Assembly: GCF_016405905.1 (NCBI RefSeq) | Contig: NZ_JAEFCB010000005.1 | Location: 1-64,000 of the forward strand | Length of the DNA: 64,000 nt | DNA from: Variovorax sp. IB41 | GTDB lineage: Bacteria; Pseudomonadota; Gammaproteobacteria; Burkholderiales; Burkholderiaceae_C | Reading direction: 5' to 3' | In this document: positions 1 through 7,892 of the stretch, in pieces | Layout: each line of letters starts with the position of its first letter | Position numbering within the stretch: the stretch's first letter is position 1 | Program-made: the position numbers and the translations under genes | The notes under the pieces: model-generated | What the model was told of the DNA's origin: nothing | What the model saw: only the letters and a program-made list of their open reading frames with translations | Databases searched by the model: none

Positions 1-493
1 CGTCGTAGTCGAAGTCGCGGTACATGCGCTCGGTGAGGTCCATCGCCACGTCGAAGGTGGGCCGGCCGGGCACGAAGCTCGCGCGCGCATAGGCGGCGAA
101 ATCGTCGTGGCGCGGCACGTAGGGCGAGGGAAAGACAAACTCGGAAGCCGCGTCGAAGGTGGCGTCCTTGCGAAAGCGAAAGCGCTCGCGCACGGCCTCC
201 CAGGGCAGCTCGCGCGCCACCGCGCTCGAGAGCACCGGCACCGAGGTCTCGACCACGCTCTCGGCGGTGACCACCAGCCGGTCGTGCGTGGCTTCGAGCG
301 CGAAGAAGGCGCGGGTGTTGCCGTAGACGTCGGGCAGCTCGCTGCGCTGCGCGGGCGCCGGATCGATCGCGAGCTGGTGGCTCACCAGCCGCTGCGAACC
401 GGTGGCCAGCGGCTTCAGGTGGGCTAGGTGCTGCGCCGTCTCGACCGGCGGTGCGTACTCGTAGCGGGTTTCGTGGGTGACGTGCAGCAGCAT
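1..493 (-). CDS. transglutaminase-like protein, N-terminal part (runs off left edge)
   Basis: The minus-strand frame opens at ATG 493-491 with MLLHVTHETRYEYAPPVETA and stays open to the window edge, giving about 164 residues. This start resembles the N-terminal beta-rich region that precedes bacterial transglutaminase-like (cysteine protease fold) domains. The same H-x-T-x-Y-x-Y pattern opens the large protein at 4203-7769. The catalytic Cys-His-Asp region lies outside the window, so activity cannot be judged. It is the last visible gene of a minus-strand run with the solute-binding protein, ATP-grasp/alpha-E fusion and DUF2126 protein. I see no strong Shine-Dalgarno; the 23-bp gap after the previous stop is A-rich on the coding strand. 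The family assignment is good; the function (peptide cleavage or cross-linking) is inference. Confidence 0.8.
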   Translation of the reverse strand, partial: MLLHVTHETRYEYAPPVETAQHLAHLKPLATGSQRLVSHQLAIDPAPAQRSELPDVYGNTRAFFALEATHDRLVVTAESVVETSVPVLSSAVARELPWEAVRERFRFRKDATFDAASEFVFPSPYVPRHDDFAAYARASFVPGRPTFDVAMDLTERMYRDFDYD

Positions 494-516
494 GGCGAGG
501 CCGTGGGTTGTTTTTT

Positions 517-1338
517 TTATTTCGACTCGGCGCCGAAGTGCGAGGCGTAGATCTTCGCGTAGGTGCCGTCGGCCTTGATGTCCGCCAGGCCCTTGTCGAT
601 CCTGGCGAGCAGCTCGGCATTTCCCTTCTTCACCGCGATGCCGTACTGCTCGGCCGGAAAGCCCGCGTCGCTCACCGTCTTGAAGCCGCCGCCGGCGTTG
701 TTGGCCAGGTAGTGCGCCACCACGCCGTTGTCGGCCACCACCGCCTGCACGCCGCCGGCTTCGAGCTCCTTCAGCGCGAGCGGGGTGGATTCGAAGCGCT
801 TGATGGCGGTGCTCGATTTGCCCAGCAGCTTGCCCACGACCTCATCGCCGGTCGTGCCGTTCTGCACGCCGACCTTCAGGTTCTTGAGGTCCTCGAACTT
901 CGCGACCGGCGAATCGCTCTTGACCGCGATGAGCTGCCGGGCCTCGAAGTAGGGCTGCGAGAAGTCCATGGTCTGGCGGCGCTCGTTGGTGATGGTGATG
1001 GACGACACCAGCAGGTCGCGGTCGCCCTGGTCGAGCGAATTGAAGATGCCTTCCCACGGCGTGTTGACGAACTTCACCTCGATGCCGGCCTTCTGCGCGA
1101 CGGCCTTGACCACGTCGATGTCGAAGCCCACGACCTCGCCCTTTTCGTTCTGCGATTCGAAGGGCGCGTAGGCGGCGTCGGTGCCCACGACCAGCACGCG
1201 GGCCGTGGCGGGCGGCGGCGGTGCGGAGGCGGCCGCGGGCGCAGCGGCCTCCTGCTTGCCGCAGCCGGCGAGCATGAGGCCGGCGACAAGTACCCCGGCG
1301 GTCAGTGTGAATCGGCGGTTGATGGCGATGCCTGACAT
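517..1338 (-). CDS. family 3 extracellular solute-binding lipoprotein (amino-acid ABC type)
   Basis: 273 aa. ATG at 1338-1336 follows a good Shine-Dalgarno (GGAGG, 7 nt upstream). The N-terminus is a lipoprotein signal with lipobox L23-A24-G25-C26, then an Ala/Pro-rich linker, then a type 3 periplasmic binding domain with the usual features (VGTDAAYAPFESQNEKGEVV, VGFDIDVVKA, DLLVSSITIT-x-ERR, MDFSQPYF). The family binds polar amino acids, cystine or opines and hands them to a membrane permease. No permease or ATPase gene is adjacent. It sits inside an ATP-grasp/transglutaminase gene run, downstream of 1371-4139, so it may serve that system or be an orphan receptor. The open frame continues upstream into the neighbour, but that extension is a GC-rich artefact and the lipoprotein start is clear. 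Confidence 0.9.
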   Translation of the reverse strand: MSGIAINRRFTLTAGVLVAGLMLAGCGKQEAAAPAAASAPPPPATARVLVVGTDAAYAPFESQNEKGEVVGFDIDVVKAVAQKAGIEVKFVNTPWEGIFNSLDQGDRDLLVSSITITNERRQTMDFSQPYFEARQLIAVKSDSPVAKFEDLKNLKVGVQNGTTGDEVVGKLLGKSSTAIKRFESTPLALKELEAGGVQAVVADNGVVAHYLANNAGGGFKTVSDAGFPAEQYGIAVKKGNAELLARIDKGLADIKADGTYAKIYASHFGAESK

Positions 1339-1370
1339 GAAAATGCCTCCTTCGAAATATCGTTGTGAGA

Positions 1371-4139
1371 TCACGCGCCGACCGAGCGCAGCGATTCGGA
1401 GGTGAGCGTGAAGTAGCGCGTGCCGATGGCGTCCGACACATGGTAGGCCGCCGTCTCGCAGTTGGCGAGCAACTGCACCAGCGCGGGATAGTTCGCTTCG
1501 GGGCCGGTGGCGCAAAGGTGTTCCAGCGTCCAGGTGGCCGGGTCGGGCAACTCGTACGACAGCGCGGTGAGCTTGCCCGGCGCGCTGCCCGCGAGCCGCG
1601 CGATGCGCCCGCGCAGGGTCTGCGTGACCCAGGCCAGCGAGCGCGGGTTCTCGGCATCGAGCACCAAGAGGTCGACCAGCGTGGCCACGTCGCGGCGCTG
1701 CTGGTAGCGCGCGTGGAAGGTGATGGTGCTGTCGAACAGCGCCACCATCGCCTCGAAGCCGCTGACCTCGTGCACGGCGCCGTTGTCGAAGCCTGCTTCC
1801 AGGGCGTTCGACAAAAAGCCCAGGCGCTCGATGTGGCGGCCGATGGAGAGCAGGCGCCAGGCGTCGTCGCGCGTCATGCGGTCGGTCTGCGCGCCGGTCA
1901 TCGCGGCCAGCGCGGTGCTGGCCGATTCGAGCGCGCGCAGCGCGGCGCTGGCGGCGAAGCTGCCTTCGCCGGCCTGCTCGGCCGCGCGGCGCAGGAAGTC
2001 GGCCTCGGCGCGCACGATCTGGTTCCAGTTGTCCTGCGAGAGCCGCTCGCGCACGGCAGCAGCGGCCTCGCGGATGCAACGAAGGCTGTAGCCGACGCTG
2101 CCGCCCTTGTCCACGTCGCCGAGCTCGGCCACCAGCGCGCGTTCGAACACCCGGCGCGACTGCGGCGCGCTCGGCGCCTCGGCCGGCACCAGCGCATTGC
2201 GCACAGCCATGCGGTGCAGCCATTCGAGCAGCGGGCGCGACGACTGGTCTTCGCCGCCCAGCAGGTTGAGCGTGAGGCGCGCCAGGCGCACCGCGTTCTC
2301 GGCGCGCTCGGTATAGCGGCCGAGCCAGAACATGTTCTCCGCCGCGCGGCTGGTGACCGGCGCGCGGTGCCGCGCGAGCGAGGCGGGCGTCGCGTGCGGC
2401 TGCAGCAGCGTGGTGCGATCGACCTCGCCGTGCGTCTGCACCCACACGTCGGCGCTGCTGCCGCCGCGCTGCATCGAGGCGATCTGCGCATTCGCGCCCG
2501 CAAGCCGCGCGAGCCCGCCGGGCAGCACGCGCCACGACTGCGCGCCGTCGCTCACCGCGAACACGCGCAGCAGCACCGCGCGCGGCGCGATGTGGCCGGG
2601 GCCCAGGTCGCTCGCCCAGGTGGGCATCTGCGACAGCGGCAGGTAGCTCTGCACGGTGTGGGCATCGCCCTCGCGCACGATGCGGCCGGCCCATTCGTCG
2701 AGTTCGCGCCGGCCGAGCTGGCTGCCGAGCACCGCGTCGAAACTGGTCTGGCCGTCGAAGCCGGGATAGGTGGGCTTGATGGCGCAGTCGCCCAACTGCG
2801 GCAGCACGGCTTCTAGCGCGGCGCGCTCGCCGCACCACCAGGTGGGTAGGGCCGGGAGCTTGAGCTTCTCGCCAATCAGCCGGCGTGCGAGGCCCGGCAG
2901 GAAGCCGAGCAGCGCGGGCGATTCGAGGAAGGCCGAGCCCGGCATGTTGGCCACCAGCACGTTGCCGGCGCGAATCGCCTGCAGGAGGCCGGGCACGCCG
3001 AGCGTGGAATCGGGGCGCAGCTCCAGCGGGTCGAGGAACTGGTCGTCCAGCCGCTTGATGAGGCCGTGCACCGGACGCAGGCCCTGCAGTGTTTTCAGGT
3101 AGAGCCGCTGGTCGCGCACCGTGAGGTCGCTGCCTTCGACCAGCGTCACGCCCAGATACCGCGCGAGGTACGCGTGCTCGAAGTAGGTCTCGTTGTACGG
3201 GCCGGGGGTGAGGAGGGCGATGTGGGGCGGCACGCCGGCCGGGCACATGCGCTGCAGGCCGTCCATCATGGCGCTGTAGGTGGCGGCCAGGCGCTGCACG
3301 TGCAGCGCCTCGAAGGCCTGCGGAAACTGCCGCGTGATGGCCAGGCGGTTCTCCAGCAGGTAGCCCAGGCCCGAGGGCGCCTGGGTGCGCTGCGACACCA
3401 CCCACCAGTTGCCGTCGGGGCCGCGCGCGAGGTCGAAGGCCGCGATGTGCAGCCAGGTGTCGCCCGGCGGCTTCACGCCGTGCAGCGCGCGCAGGTAGCC
3501 CGGATGGCCGCGCACCAGCGCCGGCGGCAGGAGCCCTTCGCTCAGCAGTTGCTGCGGGCCGTACACGTCGGCCATCACGCGGTCGAGCACGCGCACGCGC
3601 TGCAGCACGCCGGCCTCGATCTGGCTCCAGCTCTCGGGCGAGACGATCAGCGGAAAGAGGTCCAGCGACCAGGGGCGCTGCGGTCCGTTGGCGTCGGCGT
3701 AGACGTTGTAGGTGACGCCGTTGTCGCGGATCTGCCGCTCCAGGCTCACCGCACGGCGCGGCAGGTCGTTGAAGCCGCCCGGGCCGAGCTGGTCGAAGAA
3801 GGCGTTCCAGGCGGGAGTGAGCGGCGGTTTGTCGTTGGACGACGTTTGCTGTTGCGACTGGGACTGCGACTGGGACTGGGACTGCGATTGGGACGATTGC
3901 GATTGGGACTGCGACGGCGTGGCCGCCGGCCGCTCCGCCGCCGCGTCGTACAGCAGCGGGGCCGGCGCAGTCGCCGGCGCCGCACCACCGGAAGCGGGCC
4001 TCGCGGGCGCAGCCGCGGTGGCCTGGCCACGCAGCTCGTCGAAGTGGCCGGGCAGCGCGGCCGGTGCGAGCGCCGACGCCAGGGCCGCTGGAAACTCCAG
4101 GGCCTGGGCGTCGAACAGGGATTCGTTCAAAGGTTCCAC
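1371..4139 (-). CDS. circularly permuted ATP-grasp / alpha-E fusion protein
   Basis: 922 aa. Residues about 105-570 match the circularly permuted ATP-grasp family (DUF404/DUF407; motifs NVYADANGPQRPW, SGLGYLLENRLAI, LLTPGPYNETYFEHAYLARY, LVEGSDL, IKPTYPGFDGQTSF). Residues about 595-915 match the alpha-E helical domain (DUF403; AENMFWLGRYTERAENAVRL near its start). Such proteins are predicted ATP-dependent carboxylate-amine ligases, possibly making or attaching short peptides; the actual substrate is unknown. Upstream of the ATP-grasp core lies a low-complexity region with a Ser-Gln tract at residues 76-98. It is downstream of the DUF2126/transglutaminase gene and probably co-transcribed. At 11490-13984 the same two domains occur as separate genes, so this is a fused paralogue. 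Confidence 0.92.
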   Translation of the reverse strand: MEPLNESLFDAQALEFPAALASALAPAALPGHFDELRGQATAAAPARPASGGAAPATAPAPLLYDAAAERPAATPSQSQSQSSQSQSQSQSQSQSQQQTSSNDKPPLTPAWNAFFDQLGPGGFNDLPRRAVSLERQIRDNGVTYNVYADANGPQRPWSLDLFPLIVSPESWSQIEAGVLQRVRVLDRVMADVYGPQQLLSEGLLPPALVRGHPGYLRALHGVKPPGDTWLHIAAFDLARGPDGNWWVVSQRTQAPSGLGYLLENRLAITRQFPQAFEALHVQRLAATYSAMMDGLQRMCPAGVPPHIALLTPGPYNETYFEHAYLARYLGVTLVEGSDLTVRDQRLYLKTLQGLRPVHGLIKRLDDQFLDPLELRPDSTLGVPGLLQAIRAGNVLVANMPGSAFLESPALLGFLPGLARRLIGEKLKLPALPTWWCGERAALEAVLPQLGDCAIKPTYPGFDGQTSFDAVLGSQLGRRELDEWAGRIVREGDAHTVQSYLPLSQMPTWASDLGPGHIAPRAVLLRVFAVSDGAQSWRVLPGGLARLAGANAQIASMQRGGSSADVWVQTHGEVDRTTLLQPHATPASLARHRAPVTSRAAENMFWLGRYTERAENAVRLARLTLNLLGGEDQSSRPLLEWLHRMAVRNALVPAEAPSAPQSRRVFERALVAELGDVDKGGSVGYSLRCIREAAAAVRERLSQDNWNQIVRAEADFLRRAAEQAGEGSFAASAALRALESASTALAAMTGAQTDRMTRDDAWRLLSIGRHIERLGFLSNALEAGFDNGAVHEVSGFEAMVALFDSTITFHARYQQRRDVATLVDLLVLDAENPRSLAWVTQTLRGRIARLAGSAPGKLTALSYELPDPATWTLEHLCATGPEANYPALVQLLANCETAAYHVSDAIGTRYFTLTSESLRSVGA
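3843..3912 (-). repeat. imperfect hexanucleotide tract encoding (Ser-Gln)n
   Basis: Imperfect tandem copies of CAGTCC/CAGTCG (read on the minus strand) encode the S-Q run at residues 76-98 of the ATP-grasp/alpha-E fusion. The same codon pattern recurs, on the opposite strand, at the 3' end of the paralogous ATP-grasp gene (12951-12980). Tracts of this kind can change length by replication slippage in multiples of two codons without shifting the frame. Confidence 0.85.
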
Positions 4140-4202
4140 AGGGGGTGGATTGTCACACCGCCGTCACGGCGCGGCCGCTCGGGCAGTGTGCTAAATGACC
4201 CC

Positions 4203-7200
4203 TTATCGGCGCAGATCGAGCGTGAACGGGAATTCGCGGCTGCCCGGCAGCTCGATGGTGGCCGGCGGCGTGCGCATGAGGCCGGGCGTGTGGCCCATGC
4301 GCGTGAAGCGCGAATGGCGGCGGCTCTCGGCCTCGTAGGCGTTGACCGGGAAGCTGTCGTAGTTGCGTCCGCCCGGGTGGGCCACGAAGTACTGGCAACC
4401 GCCGAGGGACCGCTTCATCCAGGTGTCCACCAGGTCGAAGGTCAGCGGCGCGTGGGCGCCGATGCTCGGGTGCAGCGCCGAGGGCGGGTTCCACGCCTTG
4501 TAGCGCACGCCCGCGACGAATTCGCCGGTCACGCCCGTGGGCTGCAGCGGCAGCACCTTGCCGTTGACGGTGACGACGTGGCGGCTCTCGTTCAGGCCCG
4601 TCACGCGCACCTCGATGCGCTCGAGCGACGAATCGACATAGCGCACCGTGCCGCCCGCCGAACCTTCCTCGCCCATCACGTGCCACGGCTCCAGGGCGTT
4701 GCGCAGCGACAGCTCCACGCCCATCGCCTGCATCTGGCCCACGAGCGGGAAGCGGAACTCGAAGTGCGGCGCGAACCAGTCGGGATCGAACGCGAAGCCG
4801 GCCTGGCGCATCTCGCTGATGACGTAGTCGAAGTCCATCTTCACGAAGGTCGGCAAGAGGAAGCGGTCGTGCAATTCGGTGCCCCAGCGCGTCACGGGTG
4901 CCTTGTAGGGCTCGTCCCAGAAGCGGGCCACCAGCGCGCGAATCAGCAGTTGCTGCGCAATGCTCATGCGCGCATGCGGAGGCATCTCGAAGGCGCGCAG
5001 CTCCAGCAGGCCGAGGCGCCCGGTGCTCGAATCGGGCGAGTAGAGCTTGTCGATGCAGAACTCGCTGCGGTGCGTGTTGCCCGACACGTCGATCAGGATG
5101 TTGCGCAGCGTGCGGTCGACCAGCCATGCGGGCATGTTCTGGCCGTAGATCTCGCGGTTCTTCGCGATTTCCTGCAGGGCAATTTCCAGTTCGTAGACCT
5201 GGTCGTTGCGCGCCTCGTCCACGCGCGGCGCCTGGCTCGTCGGGCCGATGAACATGCCCGAGAAGAGGTAGCTCAGCGACGGGTGGTTGTGCCAGTACAG
5301 CAAGAGGCTCGCGAGCAGCTCGGGCCGGCGAAGGAACGGGCTGTCGGCCGGCGTGGCGCCGCCCATCACGAAGTGGTTGCCGCCGCCGGTGCCCGTGTGA
5401 CGGCCGTCGGTCATGAACTTCTCGGCCGACAGGCGCGTCTCGAACGCGGCGTTGTAGAGGAACTCGGTGTGCGCGACCAGTTCCTTCCAGTTGTGGGCCG
5501 GGTGGATGTTGACTTCGATCACGCCCGGGTCGGGCGTGACGGCCAGCATTTTCAGGCGCGGATCGCGCGGCGGCGGATAGCCTTCCATCACGATGCGCAT
5601 GTCCAGCTCGCGCGCGGTGGCTTCGATGGCGGCGACCAGGTCCAGGTAGTCCTCCAGGCGCGCGAGCGGCGGCATGAAGACGTAGAGCACGCCCGAGGCG
5701 CTGCCCTTTTTCTCGGCCGACGGGCCGTTGGCGCGGCGCGGATCGCGCACCTCCACGCACAGCGCGGTGCGCGTGACCCAGTGGGCCGATTCGCCGCGCA
5801 GGGGCTGGCGGGTGGCCGGTGTGGCGGACGGGGCGGAGGTGGCGGACGCGGCCGAGGCATCGGCGTTCGCGTCGGCGGCACGTGCGGCGGCCGCTGCGGC
5901 ATCACCGCTGGCCGCATCGCCGGGGCTCTGCATGCGCAACGATGCGGGCACCACGGGCGGCGTGCCGAAGGTGTAGGGCACGTCGCCGAGGTTGGCACCC
6001 GTGGAGCCGGCTGCACCCACAGCGCCTGTGCTGTAGCGCGCACGGTAGTCGGCCGCGCTCGGCAGCGCACCGCGCGGCGCGGTCGGGTCGCGCTCGATCA
6101 GGTAGGGGTAGTCGCCCTTGCTGGCCCACGGCTGCGAGTCGAGCGGCAGGCGGTAGCCCATGGGCGAATCGCCCGGAATGAGATAGAGCCGGTCGTCGCG
6201 CAGGAACCAGGGGCCGGTCTTCCAGCCGGGTCCGGCGAGCGCGGGCGCATCGCCGTTCGCATTGCCCGGCTCGATGGGCAGCATGTAGCCGATCACCGCG
6301 TCCAGCTTCTGCGTGAACACGCGGCGCAGGCGCACGCGTTCGAGCTCGTCGTCCAGCTTCGACTCGAAGGGGTCGACGTTCACCGGCAGGCGGCGTTCGC
6401 GCCAGAGGTAGTAGTAGGTGTCTTCGTAGCCGGGCTGGATGTAGCGCTCGGTGAGGCCGAGATTGCCGGCCAGCGTGCTGGTGAAGCGGCGTGCGTCCTC
6501 GCTCGTGTAGTGCGTGGGAAAGCGCTCGTCGGCGAAGAGCGCCGGGTCGTGCCACAGCGTCTGGCCGTCGGCGCGCCAGAAGATCGAGAGGGCCCAGCGC
6601 GGCAGCTGCTCGCCCGGGTACCACTTGCCCTGGCCGAAATGCAGGAACCCGCCGTTGCCGTATTCGGCGCGCAGCTTGTGAACGAGTTCGGTCGCGTAGC
6701 CGCGCTTGGTGGGGCCGAGCGCGTCGGTGTTCCACTCGGGCGCGTCGCGGTCGGCGGTGGCAACGTAGGTGGGCTCGCCGCCCATCGTGAGGCGCACGTC
6801 GCCGGCCTTCAGGCGCGCATCGACGGCATCGCCGAGCGAGAGCACCTCGGCCCATTGCTCTTCGGTGTAGGGCTTGGTGACGCGCGGCGATTCGTAGATG
6901 CGCGTGACCTTCATCTCGTGGCCGAACTCGACCTCCGATTCGTCCACGCCGCCTTCGATGGGCGCCGCGCTCGACGGCGTGGGCGTGCAGGCGAGCGGGA
7001 TGTGGCCTTCGCCGGCCATGAGGCCCGAGGTCGCGTCGAGGCCGATCCAGCCCGCGCCCGGCAGGAACACCTCGCACCAGGCGTGCAGGTCGGTGAAGTC
7101 GACCGTCGTGCCGCTCGGGCCGTCCAGCGCCTTCACGTCGGGCGTGAGCTGGATCAGGTAGCCCGAGACGAAGCGCGCGGCCAGCCCCATGTGGCGCAGC

Positions 7201-7769
7201 AGCTGCACCAGCAGCCAGCCCGAGTCGCGGCACGAGCCGCTGCCGTTGGTGAGCGTCTCTTCCGGCGACTGCACGCCGGGCTCCATGCGGATGAGGTAGT
7301 TGACGTCCTGCTGCACCTGCTGGTTCAGGCCCACCAGGAAGTCGATGGTGCGCTGCTCCTTGCGGTCGATCTTCTCGAGGTAGGCCTCCACCAGCGGCGT
7401 TGCCGGATCGGCCACGAGGTAGGGCGCGAGCTCCTCGGCCTGCGAGGCGGTGTACTTGAACGGAAAGTTCTCGGCCTGCGGCTCGAGGAAAAAGTCGAAG
7501 GGGTTGTAGACCGCCATCTCGACCACGAGGTCGACGGTGACCTTGAATTCGCGTGTTTTCTCGGGGAACACCAGCCGCGCCTGGTAGTTGGCGAACGGGT
7601 CCTGCATCCAGTTGACGAAGTGCTCGGCCGGCTCGACGGTGAGCGAGTACGAGATCACGTTGCTGCGGCAATGCGGCGCGGGCCGCAGGCGCACGACCTG
7701 CGGGCCCAACTGCACCAGGCGGTCGTATTTGTAGTGGGTGACGTGGTGGAGTGCGGCGTGAATGGACAT
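4203..7769 (-). CDS. large transglutaminase / DUF2126 fusion protein
   Basis: 1188 aa. Residues 1-290 form a transglutaminase-like module: beta-rich N-terminal region, then catalytic Cys180 (NGSGSCRDSGWLL), His229 (DLHAWCEVF) and Asp245 (GLDATSG). The remainder (about 310-1188) is DUF2126, with an Ala-rich low-complexity insert near residues 650-690 and conserved blocks such as HTGTGGGNHFVMGG and FCIDKLYSPDSSTGR. DUF2126 is a glutamine-synthetase/COOH-NH2-ligase-like domain described bioinformatically as part of ATP-dependent peptide ligation systems, so one chain may both ligate and cleave isopeptide or amide bonds. Its neighbours are the ATP-grasp/alpha-E fusion and another transglutaminase, which supports a shared pathway. 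It is first in the minus-strand run, so the promoter should lie in 7770-7890. Family certain, reaction unproven. Confidence 0.92.
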   Translation of the reverse strand: MSIHAALHHVTHYKYDRLVQLGPQVVRLRPAPHCRSNVISYSLTVEPAEHFVNWMQDPFANYQARLVFPEKTREFKVTVDLVVEMAVYNPFDFFLEPQAENFPFKYTASQAEELAPYLVADPATPLVEAYLEKIDRKEQRTIDFLVGLNQQVQQDVNYLIRMEPGVQSPEETLTNGSGSCRDSGWLLVQLLRHMGLAARFVSGYLIQLTPDVKALDGPSGTTVDFTDLHAWCEVFLPGAGWIGLDATSGLMAGEGHIPLACTPTPSSAAPIEGGVDESEVEFGHEMKVTRIYESPRVTKPYTEEQWAEVLSLGDAVDARLKAGDVRLTMGGEPTYVATADRDAPEWNTDALGPTKRGYATELVHKLRAEYGNGGFLHFGQGKWYPGEQLPRWALSIFWRADGQTLWHDPALFADERFPTHYTSEDARRFTSTLAGNLGLTERYIQPGYEDTYYYLWRERRLPVNVDPFESKLDDELERVRLRRVFTQKLDAVIGYMLPIEPGNANGDAPALAGPGWKTGPWFLRDDRLYLIPGDSPMGYRLPLDSQPWASKGDYPYLIERDPTAPRGALPSAADYRARYSTGAVGAAGSTGANLGDVPYTFGTPPVVPASLRMQSPGDAASGDAAAAAARAADANADASAASATSAPSATPATRQPLRGESAHWVTRTALCVEVRDPRRANGPSAEKKGSASGVLYVFMPPLARLEDYLDLVAAIEATARELDMRIVMEGYPPPRDPRLKMLAVTPDPGVIEVNIHPAHNWKELVAHTEFLYNAAFETRLSAEKFMTDGRHTGTGGGNHFVMGGATPADSPFLRRPELLASLLLYWHNHPSLSYLFSGMFIGPTSQAPRVDEARNDQVYELEIALQEIAKNREIYGQNMPAWLVDRTLRNILIDVSGNTHRSEFCIDKLYSPDSSTGRLGLLELRAFEMPPHARMSIAQQLLIRALVARFWDEPYKAPVTRWGTELHDRFLLPTFVKMDFDYVISEMRQAGFAFDPDWFAPHFEFRFPLVGQMQAMGVELSLRNALEPWHVMGEEGSAGGTVRYVDSSLERIEVRVTGLNESRHVVTVNGKVLPLQPTGVTGEFVAGVRYKAWNPPSALHPSIGAHAPLTFDLVDTWMKRSLGGCQYFVAHPGGRNYDSFPVNAYEAESRRHSRFTRMGHTPGLMRTPPATIELPGSREFPFTLDLRR

Positions 7770-7892
7770 GCGTTTTTATGTGCAGTACTGCGAGATTGCA
7801 TCGAAAAGATGTCTCTTGTGAGACGCATACTAGCCCAGAAGCCAAGCAATTAACGCGCCATCGAGCGCGGGTTCGGGGAGGGTTTGCATCAT

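Noticed and set aside
517..3405. A 962-codon minus-strand frame joining the solute-binding protein to upstream sequence.
   Set aside because: Only the last 273 codons are meaningful; the rest overlaps the ATP-grasp/alpha-E gene in another frame. The lipoprotein signal and Shine-Dalgarno fix the true start.
3066..7853. A 1595-codon open frame on the plus strand opposite the DUF2126 and ATP-grasp genes.
   Set aside because: It is an antisense shadow in GC-rich DNA: composition is Arg/Ala/Val/His-rich with no domain, while the minus strand carries clear conserved motifs along the same span.
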